Positions 32,885 through 45,570 of a DNA stretch of 64,000 nucleotides are shown here, one piece after another. Location of the stretch: the NCBI GenBank assembly GCA_936440205.1, contig OW387134.1, forward strand, positions 21,244,908 through 21,308,907. Direction: 5' to 3'. Every line of letters begins with the position of its first letter. Within the stretch, counting starts at the first letter, position 1. The stretch comes from Lepidonotus clava (lineage: Eukaryota > Annelida > Polychaeta > Phyllodocida > Polynoidae). Under the pieces are notes generated by a model. It was not told the origin of the DNA and searched no databases. It worked only from the letters and a program-made list of their open reading frames with translations. A program made the translations under genes and the position numbers.

Positions 32885-34748
32885 GTGAAAACTAAAACCA
32901 AACCCCGCAGGTCAACACCATGGAACATTGGGTGTAAGCCATGGTGTCGAAAATATTTCTGGGAAGGTAGGTTGGCTTCAGAATTGCAGTAAGGACCAAA
33001 TAAATATATTTAATCATTTGGAGGCGTTGGAGAAATGTAAAAATAAAGAATCATTAGGTACAATCATAGAAAGATACCAATATATGAAATGCCAATCGGC
33101 CCTTTAACATTAAGTTTGCAGATACATGTAGATACTGTGAGGGTGGGGGGGGGGGGGATAACCCTGTAAAAGAGAGACATTCACCTGAGCTTGCGTAATT
33201 TCAGGCCAGGCCCTGATGAACGATGAGGCAACGATTGAGGAAGAGCTGAGTGGTCCGACATGGTTGGACAAGCTCATGAGCAAGTACCGTCGGCCAATGA
33301 GCACCATCATTCCTGCTTTGGTGTTCCACTTCGTTTGGTGGTGTGTGATGATCAGGTACAACCTGTGGCATCTGTTCCAGACTAGGTACCCTATGAGTAT
33401 CACTATGGTCTTTGGGTCAATTATTGCAGGTGAGCAATCTTATAAATATTTCATACCATTGTCAGAAGTTTGAATATTTACACGAAAATTAGTATCACTG
33501 TTATTGTCTCCATGCTTAGTCCCTAAATACAGTAACACAACGAAATTATTCAACATGACTTTATCCCGAACCAATTGGAAGTTTTCGCAAAATCCCAAGC
33601 AATGTAGTAATCTATTGACCATGGATAACAATAACACAGCTTGTAATCGTAAATATCCTTCAATACAATATTGTCATCAAAACTCAGTAAAATATATATC
33701 TAGACAGGGTTTGTTGACCTTTACCTATTCCACTTATTTCAGTTATGGAATGCTATGTTAAATTGGTCTTTGAAAACTTTGAACATCCTGTGTATTTGTA
33801 GGCATGACCAGTGAAGGTGGTGGAGCTGTGGCGTTCCCGGTAATGACCCTAGCACTGGGCGTGACTCCAACTGTGGCCAGAGACTTCTCCATGTTCATAC
33901 AAGCCTGTGGAATGTCCGCCGCAGCATTTGCCATCTTTTTCATGGGGGTACAGATCGAGTGGAACTCCCTGGTCCTCTGTTCCCTCGGGGGCGGCTTGGG
34001 CCTGATCCTTGGGCTTGAATATGTCGACCCACTTTTAACGCCGTCACAAAAGAAAATGGGCTTCGTCAGCCTGTGGTTCTCATTTGCATTTGCCCTCTTC
34101 TTACTAAATCGCTATCACAAGAGAAAAACATATAGGACCATTCCATATTTCAACTTCTGGAAAGCTTTGGTTCTTACACTAGCAGGTACTTTAGGTGGTA
34201 TTTTCACGTCCTTTGCTGGGAGTGGTCTTGATATCTGTAGTTTCAGTGTTCTAACCTTGCTGTTCAGGGTATCGGAAAAGACGGCAACGCCAACCTCTGT
34301 CATTTTGATGGGCTTAAATTCGGTATTGGGGGCCTTTTGGAGGATAGTTATGATGGCAGACGTCTCGACAGAAACTTTCGAATATCTCACCGTGTGTGTT
34401 TCTATCGTTGTCATTGGTGCCCCCCTGGGCTCTGTTATTGGTTCCCACTTCCACCGCCAGGTGCTTGCCGCTTTAGTGTACATCTTGGATACTGTGTCTC
34501 TTATATCAGCTTTCATACTGGTCCACCAAACCCCGCTGTTAGCCGGGATGTCTGTTGGCATTATAATAGGGGGCGGCATCTTGTTCTTCATTCTTACCAA
34601 ACTTGGCCATGTTTTGATGAATAGAATAGAAAAAAGAATGGAAAAGGAGAGCATAGCCGAAAATAAAGTCAAGTCAAGCGGAAATGGAATAAACAACCAA
34701 GCTTTTAATGCAATTGAACAGGGAGACATAAAAATTGCACATCTTTAG
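32885..34748 (+). CDS. TauE/SafE-family membrane transporter-like protein (3' exons)
   Basis: Exons 32885-32966, 33205-33429 and 33802-34748 join in phase after AG acceptors and before GT donors, and end IKIAHL-stop. The first encodes a basic stretch RRSTPWNIGCKPWCRKYFWE; the second EEELSGPTWLDKLMSKYRR and a membrane segment; the third about seven more membrane segments with MTSEGGGAVAFPVMTLALGV and the second glycine-rich TFTSFAGSG-like motif (GIFTSFAGSGLDICSFSVL region). These two half-repeats are typical of TauE/SafE (sulfite exporter-like) proteins, which move anions across membranes; the animal members are poorly characterised. The C-terminus is a short hydrophilic tail. The N-terminal exon(s) are not certain. 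The frame is clean, so this is the most convincing intact host gene in the window. Confidence 0.85.
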
Positions 34749-36090
34749 TTGGCCAAAAGTGAGAATTTAGATATCTTTTGTCATTGTTTCATATATTGAT
34801 TCTCACGAAAGTGGAGCAGCGCAGAGGTTCCAAATCGATATAGGCCTATAGTGTATGCCTTAAATCCAAAGCGATGAACAGCTGATAAAAGCAAAAGCAA
34901 CATATTTATGAGGAAATATCAGGCAGGTTGCGTCACTACAGTACCATTCTGTGACTTCTTGTACTTTTTTGTTATTCTGTTACTTACTAAAATGGCACGT
35001 AACAGTTACGTTCTTCACAGTATGCTTGAGACCTCACCAAATCATATCGTTATCATGATTTTATTTCGAGGGATGTAAAATCAAACTGAAACAGAACATT
35101 GGATCAAAATTCTGTTTTGTTTGAAGCATGTGACCAAAATGTTGAAATAACATCACAGTGCAACGTCACAACATAATGTTACTCCGGCGTTAACAGCTAT
35201 TAAAACACCTACCCAAACTGAAACATGACGTCACTGCAGAGTTATAAAAACGTCACACCATGGGCTTGGATAAATCCTAGGTTAATTCCATAGTTATATA
35301 ATAAAAACACAGTTGTAATTGGTAAAAACTCATGACAGCTATATGGCCGTCTACAGAAAATGCTTTTGAAAATTATTCTTTACACTTAGAAAAATATTCA
35401 GCACTACATTATCATCTAACTATATATGTTGTTTCTTCATGACAATTATATAACGTAAATGTAATGTGTTCAGCCTATTATGATAATGTTATATCCATAT
35501 GTAAGTGCATAGAATTGTGGGAGTAAAGATATGTAAGTATGTCCATTTTTATTTGGAATCGTATTTTGTACCGATCTCTGAATCAGGCACCTATAGATAG
35601 AGCTATATTTCCCTGATTAATGAGTGAATTATATTTCACAATTTAGTAACTTTCTCCTTAGGGCACGTTATAATATTTGTCATGTCTTTGATAATGTTCG
35701 TTGAGTTTCTTTTATACCTCCATACGTTAGTAACAAAAGATGACAGTGAATATTGTATATGTTCTTCTCAAGGGCATTTCAGTTGCGCCACAACGTACTG
35801 TGATTGAAAAGTGCATAATTCTGAAGATTAGGTTGCCAAACTTTCATATTAGGTCATCAAGGGGCCCCCTTGATGACCTCACTTACATTTTCCACTCCTA
35901 TAGGGTGGGGCAAGACGCCCAGGTGGGGTCAAAGGCCCACCCCCTCTAACTTTGCATAATGTACTATTATAATAAAAGTAAGATTGACAATTAACTTCAT
36001 AGGGCTATATTACTTAAAAGATATTATATTTGAATGGATATATACATGATTAAAAGAATTATGATCATTTTTTTACAAGTCTTACACATT
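34749..36090. other. 3' flank of the TauE/SafE gene
   Basis: AT-rich, probably including its 3' UTR. I see no other gene. AATAAAAAC near 35301-35309 could be a poly(A) signal but is distant. Confidence 0.4.
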
Positions 36091-36330
36091 TCTAAATTGT
36101 GGGGCAAAAGGCCCACCCCAAAAATGGGCAAAATGGGGCAAGATGCCCATGGGCCTTTTGCCCCACATGGGGGCTTTTTGCCCCATATGGGCCTTTTGCC
36201 CCTCTTAGGATATAATATATCCTAAGAGGGGCAAAAGGCCCATATGTATACTATATTATAGTATTTTTATGTGGGCCTTTTGCCCCACACCCCCTGGGCA
36301 TCTTACCCCACACCCCTGGGCATCTTACCC
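36091..36330. repeat. GGGCAAAAGGCCC repeat cluster with a perfect 63 bp palindrome
   Basis: At least eight copies of GGGCAAAAGGCCC or its reverse complement occur here. 36184-36246 is a perfect palindrome with 31 bp arms and a one-base centre (arm CATATGGGCCTTTTGCCCCT, then CTTAGGATATA). Such a structure can form a cruciform and is likely unstable. It looks like a decayed foldback element. Confidence 0.8.
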
Positions 36331-36518
36331 CATACACCCCACTTTTTAAAAATTTGCTTGTGTCATTTGACAAAAAGTCACTAGTTCTTTGATTTTATTT
36401 CTTTTCGTTTTTGATCCTACAGCTTAGAACAGAAATATTGGAATGCTTTCTTAAGGTGGGCGTCTTGTCCCACCCTACCCTACCACTTTCATGACATTTG
36501 ACCCTTGTATTCTCCTTA

Positions 36519-36732
36519 AGCCCTGTTTCCACCAGCCGATTTGACCATCAAAATTTGTTGGTATTTTATTACTTTTATCTAGAAGTTATAAAAAAAGACT
36601 ATATATACATTACATATCATTTGAAAGAGAATTAAAAACCCTTTTAGTGGCATATGAAATGCTCATGATTAACTAATATTTCCACTGCCGATTTTTGAAA
36701 TCAGTTGTAAAATCCATTGGTGGAAACAGGGC
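36519..36732. mobile_element. TTAA MITE, 214 bp
   Basis: Flanked by TTAA (36515-36518 and 36733-36736). Terminal inverted repeats GCCCTGTTTCCACCA are perfect for 15 bp. No coding capacity. Confidence 0.75.
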
Positions 36733-36890
36733 TTAAGTCATTTGAAAGATCTCTAGATTCTTTTAACATTTTAATCGCGCATGCTTTTCCATATCATTTG
36801 TTTTGATCTTCAAGACTTGATATGTGTATATTTGCCGAGATGTGATAGTATGATTTACTTTGTATCGTATTATAACTGGCAATGTGGACA

Positions 36891-37257
36891 CCCAGGCAAG
36901 CAGCAACGTAACAAGAACGTTCTGCGACTGTACTTTTTTAATTGGTCTGAGACCTGGCCGATTTTCATGTAACAATAACATTATTTTAGGTAAGGTTTAG
37001 ACTTTCTGAAAAAGAACATTCTAATAACATTCTATTTTGGTAAAGTTGAGATCAAACTAATAAAGAATGTTATAATAACGTTATTGTAACGTGAAATAAC
37101 ATTACAAGAACGTCACAACAACGTTCTAGTGTGACGTCGCAACGTTAGGTTCTAAAGACGTTTTTGGGTGCCCTCAAAAGAACGTAACAATGACCAAACC
37201 AGGTCTAAACAGAACGTTGCTGCAACGTTATCATAACGTCATATTCTTGCTTGGGCA
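36891..37257. mobile_element. AACGTT-rich inverted-repeat element
   Basis: Ends CCCAGGCAAGCA and, on the minus strand, TGCCCAAGCAAGAA are loosely paired. Inside, AACGTTA/TAACGTT and GAACGT motifs recur more than ten times on both strands. Non-coding; boundaries approximate. Confidence 0.45.
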
Positions 37258-37490
37258 GATTCTTAAAATACGATTGTTTAAACGATATTTCTGTTCGCCT
37301 TTATGGCAACACATAAAGCAGCTGTTAAGTAACATGTACTCTCTTGGCCTTTATCAAAATACAACATCATGTGTGTAGACAATCCAAAAAAGGGTTTAAT
37401 GCTTTTCGATGAGATGCAAAATAAGTATCAGAGTGGCATCACCTCAGTAGTCGATATGTTGCTGGAGGATAATCCCCTTTTGTTTATAGC

Positions 37491-37738
37491 CAGGTCCCCA
37501 CTGAGCTCTGAAAGTGGGTTGGTCGGCCGCCAAAGGTAAAATGTTGTTGCCAGTGACTAAAATTGGTCGCCCAGGATGACTTTAACCCCCTAAAATCAAA
37601 CATGTCTGATATTTTTGGGGGTTTGTCGGCTGACTAAACACCTAAAAACGGGTTTAATTGTTGGCCAGCCTGGTGTCAGACCATTTAATCGCTGACAGTT
37701 TAGTCGGCAAGGGATGGGTTTGCTCAGTGGGGGCCCTG
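37491..37738. mobile_element. hAT-like MITE
   Basis: 248 bp with ends CAGGTCCCCACTGAGC and, on the minus strand, CAGGGCCCCCACTGAGC. CAGGG ends are common in hAT elements; the flanks TTTATAGC and CTTTAGTC are only a loose 8 bp match. No coding capacity. Confidence 0.5.
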
Positions 37739-39839
37739 CTTTAGTCAGGTAGGCCAGTCAAACAGCTGCAGCTTTCGTGGTCATTGTTTATAGAGCAATT
37801 TATAAGAAAAAAGGAAAAAAAGAAAAAAGAAAAGAAAAAAGGAGGAGGAATTTCTACCCAATATTGATGATTACAACAATTCAACAATGCATGGTAATCA
37901 AACCAATAATCCCGTCTTTAGAGTTTTCTTCTTATTCACGTACAAACATTGATCAGCACTTCCATCCGACCCTATTCCCTCTCTGACCAGCGAATGGCAG
38001 ACTTAAGGGTACCTAAATTGTAATATATAACTACGAGTAAGTAACACTAATTATTGTCTGCTTTATAGCCTAAGTGAACTGAAGTTTGATAATTCTTGGG
38101 CTAGACATTGTTTGTCCACATAGAATAGAGGGGTGACTTACGTAACTGTTTTGTTTGCTTCGGAGGAGGAGTGTTCGCCGATCGATTATCCTATAGCGTC
38201 TGGGGGCTTTGTCTCTACTGCGGTCAAGAGACCTAGTAAGTAATGATAATGTAGTTTTGTGGAAAATAGTTTGGAATTACTGCCGGTTTGTTACCACTAT
38301 AAAGTGCGTGATTGTAGATGGACCCTAACGGAAATAAGGATACAAAAATCATACAGACACGTGCAAGTCGTACAACCTGAGACATCTGACCAGATAAAGT
38401 TGACCACTTATCTCTAGAAAAGGTGCTTTTATGTTACTAACGATCGGGGAATATTATCAAGGCTAGTTAAAGGCACTTGAACCTATTCAGCAGGATTTTA
38501 ACTTGTAGTGAAATATTTTCCATACCTCCTCAGAAGTTTCTTTAATACATCAGGAATACAAAGCTAGAGGGAAAACAAGTTTTACCGTTTGGTTTTTCAG
38601 TTAGAGGATTGTAAACATTTGAGGTATAGGTTTCTATGGGAAATACCTGAGGTTTTAAATTACAAAAATCCTAGAAAAAAATGCTGTAGTGTTTTTTTCA
38701 TGAAATTCCTACAGATTTTATGTCTTGATCTTATTCATATCCTGTAACAAGAAAATGGGGCTATCACCCCGGAAATAATTTAATCACCCCTGAAAATGAT
38801 TGTGAAAGTGTTTGATTGATTGTAGGCCTAGTACGAGAGGTGCCGGATGAAAATGCCTACAAAATGGGGGGCCAATGGGAGTCCTTCCAGTTTTGGCATT
38901 GCAAAACGGGAGTTTGAATTATAATGTTTAGACTACCATTTTTCAAAAAACAAAAATAAAAATAGAAAAAGAGAGGAAATGGTATAAACCTTATTGTTTT
39001 TCAGAGAAATGAATTTTAGAAACTAGGAACTGTCGTCACTATCTTTTCAATTTCCATGTCGAATTTAAGAACCTTCTATTTCGCATGTCGAATTTAAGAA
39101 TTACCCTATGTCATCTCGTTTATTTTTTTCTTCATGTCACTAAGCTCCATGTCGCATGTCGAATTTAAGAAATGGCCATGTCGCCCTGTCGATTTTAAGG
39201 GTCTACACCCATACCTTTATAAACCCTTACGACGGCGATGTGGCTGTGACATAGACTAGTCCCTAATTATAATTATGGCAATTAAAGGATTTGTAATTGA
39301 GCAGTTTTCATAATGCAAGATATTTTCCTGTACTCTTGGGCTTGGCAGGGGGGAGGCCTAAGTAACAAATCTGGACTTTCCCAGGGCAGAGCTTCCAGTG
39401 GATGTGGTGTTTAGAATGTCATCAAATAACATCACTTGTCAAGTTCTGAATTTGGAGAGAGCTTTGAGCATTGCTACGTAGAATAAGACAACGGACTGGC
39501 AGACGAGATTGCGGCTTAAGACAAACACAATGCGTCTGCCAAAGGTTCAACGTCTCCATGATGTAGCCATGAACGCATTGTCATAGTTACGGTAGTGAAG
39601 GTGCTACCTTGGTGAAGTCTGCGGCGACCCGTCACAAATTATTTCATTACGCACTGACGTCCCTGTGCCGAAATTCGCTGAATCTGACATTTGGAACGTT
39701 GTTTTACAGCATAGAAATATGATAATTTTGAGAGGGTGTGCGAAACCTTTTGAATTTTAATGTAAGTATTGATCTAAACTTTATCTGATGTTATAGGTTA
39801 TTCAAAAGTACTATCATGACTAAGTATTTGTAACAATTT
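37739..39839. other. Intergenic, no gene recognised
   Basis: Contains a purine run near 37788-37845 and a repeat fragment at 39045-39210. The rest shows nothing I can support. Confidence 0.45.
39045..39210 (-). repeat. Dispersed repeat, copy 2 (inverted partner at 22010-22110)
   Basis: Four units of CATGTCGAATTTAAGAA type with TCATGTCACTAAG between them, in reverse order to the copy at 22010-22110. Confidence 0.6.
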
Positions 39840-40324
39840 TCCTGGCTCTTTCAACAAAGCTGTCGTAATCGACTATGGGATGCAATACTGAATTTTACTA
39901 AGGACATAATGGACGGATTGAACGATCATATTTATACTGGTGTGGTTTATCTTGATCTGGCTAAAGCATTTGATTGTGTGCACAACTCACTGTTAGTCTC
40001 AAAACTTGATGCACTAGGAATAGACAGAAAAATCATCAAATGGTTAGCTAGCTACCTTGGCAATCGTAAGATACGCACCAAATTTAATGGTATAACATCT
40101 TCTGAACATGAAATCAAAATCAGTGTTCCACAAGGATCGACCATTGGGCCACTGCTTTTTATCATCTATATTAATGACATAGCGAAAACTCTGACTAACT
40201 TAGATGTAAAAATACTGTTATATGCAGACGATTCAGCTATATACTGTACTCACAGAGATACCAGTTATATTGAAAACGTATTACAAGAATCAGTTAATGT
40301 CATCGCAAACTGGTGTAACCTTAA

Positions 40325-41028
40325 GGACAGACAGCAGTCGTAGAGGGCCTTTTTCATTTAAGTTTCATTACTTGCTCAAAAAACAAGATAGAGCATAATA
40401 TCATATATCATATGAAAGGTATTTTCTTCCTCTATTGATTGCTTTATTTCATTTTGCAATGATTTTAGTTTTGTGGAAATTATATTAAGAAAACCTATTT
40501 TTTCACTTTTATTTTTTGAACATGGATTTCTTGCTAACTACTCAATGGACACATTTCACATTTCACATGGCTATTAAAAACAATGGTTTCTAGTGAACTG
40601 TGTCTTAGATTTTTTATTTAGACAATAGTTTGCATTTTATGTCAAAAAACGGGTACTTTTTATTCAATTTTTTTTCATTATTTTTCTAGATTTTATAAAA
40701 CAAAAACTAAAATCTATATAAATAATCCGAGACACAGTTCACTAGATCTGAATATAAGGTACATGTTCCAAAAATTTCATAAGCATATCTTGTATATCAA
40801 TTGAGATATCTGTGTTAGAAAAATAAAAGAGAAAATGTGTTTTTCTTTTTTTCTATCTCCTCAAACTAACATATTTTCTCCTATTTCTAAATGATTTATA
40901 TCAATAGCTACACTGTTAAGTTGGTTATTTAATCATATATTTTGTATCTATATATCTGGAACAAAGGATAAGTATGCCAATGTTAAAGGGAGTGGTGTGA
41001 ATTGGCCCTCTACGACTGCTGTCAATCC
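40325..41028. mobile_element. TTAA foldback element C, nested in the LINE
   Basis: 704 bp between TTAA at 40321-40324 and 41029-41032; without it and one TTAA the LINE frame reads on (CNL-NGLVINE). Ends are GGACAGACAGCAGTCGTAGA and, on the other strand, GGATTGACAGCAGTCGTAGA. The inverted-repeat interior matches elements A and B (TTTTATTTTTTGAACATGGA and its mirror). Non-coding. Confidence 0.9.
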
Positions 41029-41294
41029 TTAATGGACTTGTCATAAATGAACGCAAATCTAAGACATCCATGTTTGGTACCCGACATATGTTGAATATGA
41101 TGGAACGCCCTTTGAAAATTAATATAAATAACCTACCAATAGCCAGATGTGAAACATACAACTATCTCGGTGTCATATTTGACGAGTGTATGACCATGAA
41201 ACAGCACTTCAATAATCAATGTCGGAAATTTGCTCAAAGTATATTCAAACTGAATAACTTACGAGACTATGTAGACATGAAAACTAGAATATAT

Positions 41295-44200
41295 GGTCGA
41301 TTCTCACGAAACGTGCCCAATTCATGGATTTCAACATTATTTCCTCATTACTAAGTTATTTAACCAAATTGATATCTGTTTTTTGTATTTGAGTATGAAT
41401 ACCTAATATGTCTACATTTTGCAACTTACATTTTCACCCTTAACTTAAATATTTTATGAATTTCCCCTAAAAATGTATGATTTCTGTCCCGTTTTCACTG
41501 TTTTTTCTTGTATACTCTAATTTAACGGCTTTTTTTGTAATGAATTAATTATACATACTTTCTGGTTTTTTTTTTTATCACTTTGTATACATTCTTTTAT
41601 TTACTGTTCCATCAGTACATAAAGATATGAATAAAATATAATATTTATTCCAGTCTTTAATCACTTGTACATTTTTTTGGTCATAGTCCGTGGGGGCACT
41701 TAAAACCATTACTAACAGCACAGTACATTTTAAAAAATATCAATTTATTTCAATACTTACTTCTAAACAAATAGCTATACTTATATGCATATTATAGTAC
41801 TTTAAAAGTTTATAAAATTATTCAATTTATCACCTAAATACCATAAAATACAAAAGTGGTGTACTTTACCCCTGTCATCATTCGTGGGGGCACAACCTTA
41901 CACTATCAATTATATCTTACAAGTTATATATTATTATCAAATGATTTTTTCCAATTCATTAAGTATTAACCTTCCTAATGTCCCTGTGGTAAAAGTTGAT
42001 TTGAATCAAAAGTATTTATTATTCATTTCACTCAATAAAGTCTATTGTCATCATTAGTGGGGGCTGTCATCATCCGTGGGGGCATTCTGTCATCATCCGT
42101 GGGGGCATTCTGTCATCATCCGTGGGGGCAATGATGGCTTATGGTGATATTCTATCATCATTAGTGGGGGCTATCATTGATTGTGGGGGCATTCTGTCAT
42201 GGGGGCTATGATTGCTTGTGGGGGTATTCTGTCATCTTTGAAAAGAATGAAAATAGTATTAGAAATATTTCATAATACTAATGTATAAAGGTAAAGGGTT
42301 ATAATAACATGATTAATTACATTTATTAGTACTATTTATTGAATATGTCTTTATAATTTAGGTAGGGTTATATGAATTAAAGAAATGTAGTTTGACCGGA
42401 TTGTTCGTGTCATTGATCGTGGGGGCCCTGTCATGGATAGTGGGGGCGCTGTCATCATCCATGGGGGCATTCTGTCATAATTCGTGGGGGCATTCTGTCA
42501 TCATCCATGGGGGCAATGATAGCCTGTGTTGATATTCTGTCATCATCCGGGGGGGCACTGTCATCATCTGTGGTGGCGTTCTGTCATCATCCATGGGGGC
42601 AATGATGGCCTGTAGTGATATTCTGTCATCATTAGTGGGGGCTGTCAAAATCCGTGGGGGCACTGTCATCATTCGTGGGGGCAATGATGGCCTGTAGTGA
42701 TATTCTGTCATCATTAGTGGGGGCTGTCATCATCCGTGGGGGCACTTTCATCATCTGTGGTGGCATTCTGTCATCATCCGTGGGGGCAATGATGGCCTGT
42801 GGTGATATTCTGTCATCATTAGTGGGGGCTGTCATAATCCGTGGGGGCAGTGTCATCATCTGTGGTGGCATTCTGTCATCATCCGTGGGGGTAATGATGG
42901 CCTGTAGTGATATTCTGTCATCATTAGTGGGGGCTGTCATCATCATGGTGATATTCTGTCATCGTTCGTTTGGGCTGTCATCAATTGTGGGGCATTCTGT
43001 CATTCATCGTTAGGGCTATGATCGCTTGAACTATCTATTGAATATTTCTTTATAATTTAGGTAGGGTTATATAAATTAAAGAAATGGAGTTTGGCTAGAT
43101 TGTTCATGTCATTGATCGTGGAGGCCCTGTCATGGATAGTGGGGGTGCTGTCATTGTTCGTGGGGGCCCTGTCATTGTCCGTTGGGGCACTGTCATCATC
43201 TGTGGCAGTGCTGTCATCATTCTTGGGGGTGCTGTCATCATCCGTGGGGGCACTGTCATCATTCGTGGGGGCACTGTCATCATTCGTGGGGGCACTGTCA
43301 TCATCTGTGGGGCCATTCTGTCATCATCCGTGGGGGCACTGTCATCATCCGTGGGGGCATTCTGTCATCATCCGTGGGGGCAATGATGGTTTATGGTGAT
43401 ATTCTGTCCTCCTTATTAGTGGGGGCTATCATTGATTGTGGGGGCATTCTGTCATGGATCATGGGGGCCATGATCGCTTGTGGGGGTATTCTGTCATCTT
43501 TGAAAAGAATGAAAATAGTATTAGAAATTTTTCATGATACTAATATATAAAGGTAAAGGAATATCATAACATGATTAATTACATGTATTAATACTATTTA
43601 TTGAATATTTCTTTATAATTTAGGTAGGGTTATTTTATAAATCAAAGAAATGTAGTTTGACTGGATTGTTCGTGTCATTGATCGTGGGGGCCCTGTCATG
43701 GATAGTGGGGGCGCTGTCATCATCCATGGGGGCATTCTGTCATCATCCGTGCGGGCATTCTGTCATCATCTGTGGGGGCACTGATGGATTGTGGTGATAT
43801 TCTGTCATCATTCGTGGGGGCCCTGTCATAGTCCATGGGGGCCCTGTCATAGTCCGTGGGGGCGCTGTCATGGTCCGTGGGGGCGCTGTCATGGTCCATG
43901 GGGGCGCTGTCATGGTCCGTGGGGGCGCTGTCATGGTCCGTGGGGGCATTCTGTCATCATCCGTGGGGGCAATGATGGCCTGTGGTGATATTCTGTCATC
44001 ATTCTTGGGCGCTGTCATCAATTGTGGGGGCATTCTGTCATGGATTGTGGAGGCTATGATCGCTTGAACTATCTATTGAATATTTCTTTAAAATTTAGGA
44101 AGGGTTATACAAATCAAAGAAATGTAGTTTGACTGGATTGTTCGTGTCATTGATCGTGAGGGCCCTGTCATGAATAGTGGGGGCGCTGTCATCATCCGTG

Positions 44201-45570
44201 CGGGCATTCTGTCATCATCCGTGCGGGCATTCTGTCATCATCTGTGGGGGCACTGATGGATTGTGGTGATATTCTGTCATCATTCGTGGGGGCAGTCATG
44301 GTCCGTGGGGGCCCTGTCATAGTCCGTGGGGGCGCTGTCATGGTCCGTGGGGGCACTGTCATGGTCCGTGGGGGCGCTGTCATGGTCCGTGGGGGCGCTG
44401 TCATGGTCCGTGGGGGCGCTGTCATGGTCCGTGGGGGCATTCTGTCATCATCCGTGGGGGCAATGATGGCCTGTGGTGATATTCTGTCATCATTCTTGGG
44501 CGCTGTCATCAATTGTGGGGGCATTCTGTCATGGATTGTGGAGGCTATGATCGCTTGAACTATCTATTGAATATTTCTTTATAATTTAGGTAGTTTTATA
44601 TAGATTAAAGAAATGTAGTTTGGCTGGATTATTCATGTCATTGATCATGGAGGCCCTTTCATGGATAGTGGGGGTCTTGTCATTGTTCGTAGGGGCACTG
44701 TCATCATTCGTGGGGGCACTGTCATTATTCTTGGGGGCACTGTCATCATTCGTGGGGGCACTGTCATCATCCGTGGGGGCGCTGTCATCATCTGTGGGGG
44801 CATTCTGTCATCATCTGTGGGGGCAATAAGGGCCTGTGGTGATATTCTGTCATCATTCGTGGGGGCTGTCATCAATTGTTGGGCATTCTGTCATGTATCA
44901 TGGGGGCTATGATCGCTTGAACTATCTATTGAATATTTCTTTATAATTTAGGAAGGGTTATATAAATTAAAGAAATGTAGTTTGACTGGATTGTTCGTGT
45001 CATTGATCGTGGGGGCCCTGTCATGGATAGTGGGGGCGCTGTCATCATCCATGGGGGCATTCTGTCATCATCCGTGGGGGCATTCTGTCATCATCTGTGG
45101 GGGCACTGATGGCTTGTGGTGATATTCTGTCATCATTTGTGGGGGCAGTCATGGTCCGTGGGGGCCCTGTCATAGTCCGTGGGGGCGCTGTCATGGTCCG
45201 TGGGGGCACTGTCCTGGTCCGTGGGGGCGCTGTCATGGTCCGTGGGGGTGCTGTCATGGTCCGTGGGGGCACTGTCATGGTCCGTGGGGGCACTGTCATG
45301 GTCCGTGGGGGCGCTGTCATGGTCCGTGGGGGCGCTGTCATGGTCCGTGGGGGCGTGTCATCATTCGTGGGGGCAAGGTCTAAAACAATGATATTAAAAA
45401 CGTCATAGAATTCAGAAAAAGCAATATTAGTGTTCCCAAATTGGTATACATAGTGTCCAATACACCCTTTCAAGTATACCAGAAGATTGAAAGAATTTGA
45501 AAAAAAAAAAAAAAAATCACCCTGTAGACCCCTATTGCTGCGAATTGGGCACGTTTCGTGAGAATCGACC
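41295..45570. mobile_element. 4.3 kb element with 29 bp terminal inverted repeats carrying a minisatellite
   Basis: 41295-41323 and 45542-45570 are perfect inverted repeats starting GGTCGATTCTCACGAAACG. The flanks are ATAT on both sides (41291-41294 and 45571-45574), a likely target duplication. It splits the LINE at 39840-46205. About 750 bp of AT-rich non-coding sequence follows the left end, then the tandem array 42048-45390. No transposase is present. The superfamily is not clear from the ends. Confidence 0.85.
42048..45390 (+). repeat. Minisatellite with higher-order structure
   Basis: Well over a hundred copies of an 18-21 bp unit of GTCATCATCCGTGGGGGCA type. The array is cut into about six blocks by a spacer of about 110 bp (CTATTGAATATTTCTTTATA ... 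TTAAAGAAATGTAGTTTG) at about 42330, 43025, 43595, 44070, 44560 and 44920, so block length varies from about 360 to 700 bp. Long open frames in all phases are by-products of the repeat. Single isolated units lie before the array at about 41683-41702 and 41876-41895. Confidence 0.9.

Noticed and set aside
42048-45390. CRISPR-like array
   Set aside because: Units are contiguous with no unique spacers of fixed size, and the genome is eukaryotic.
42475-45408. Many long overlapping open frames on both strands encoding PPRMMT- or VIIRGG-like repeats
   Set aside because: They come from the minisatellite unit, are open in several phases and lack start context or splice signals.
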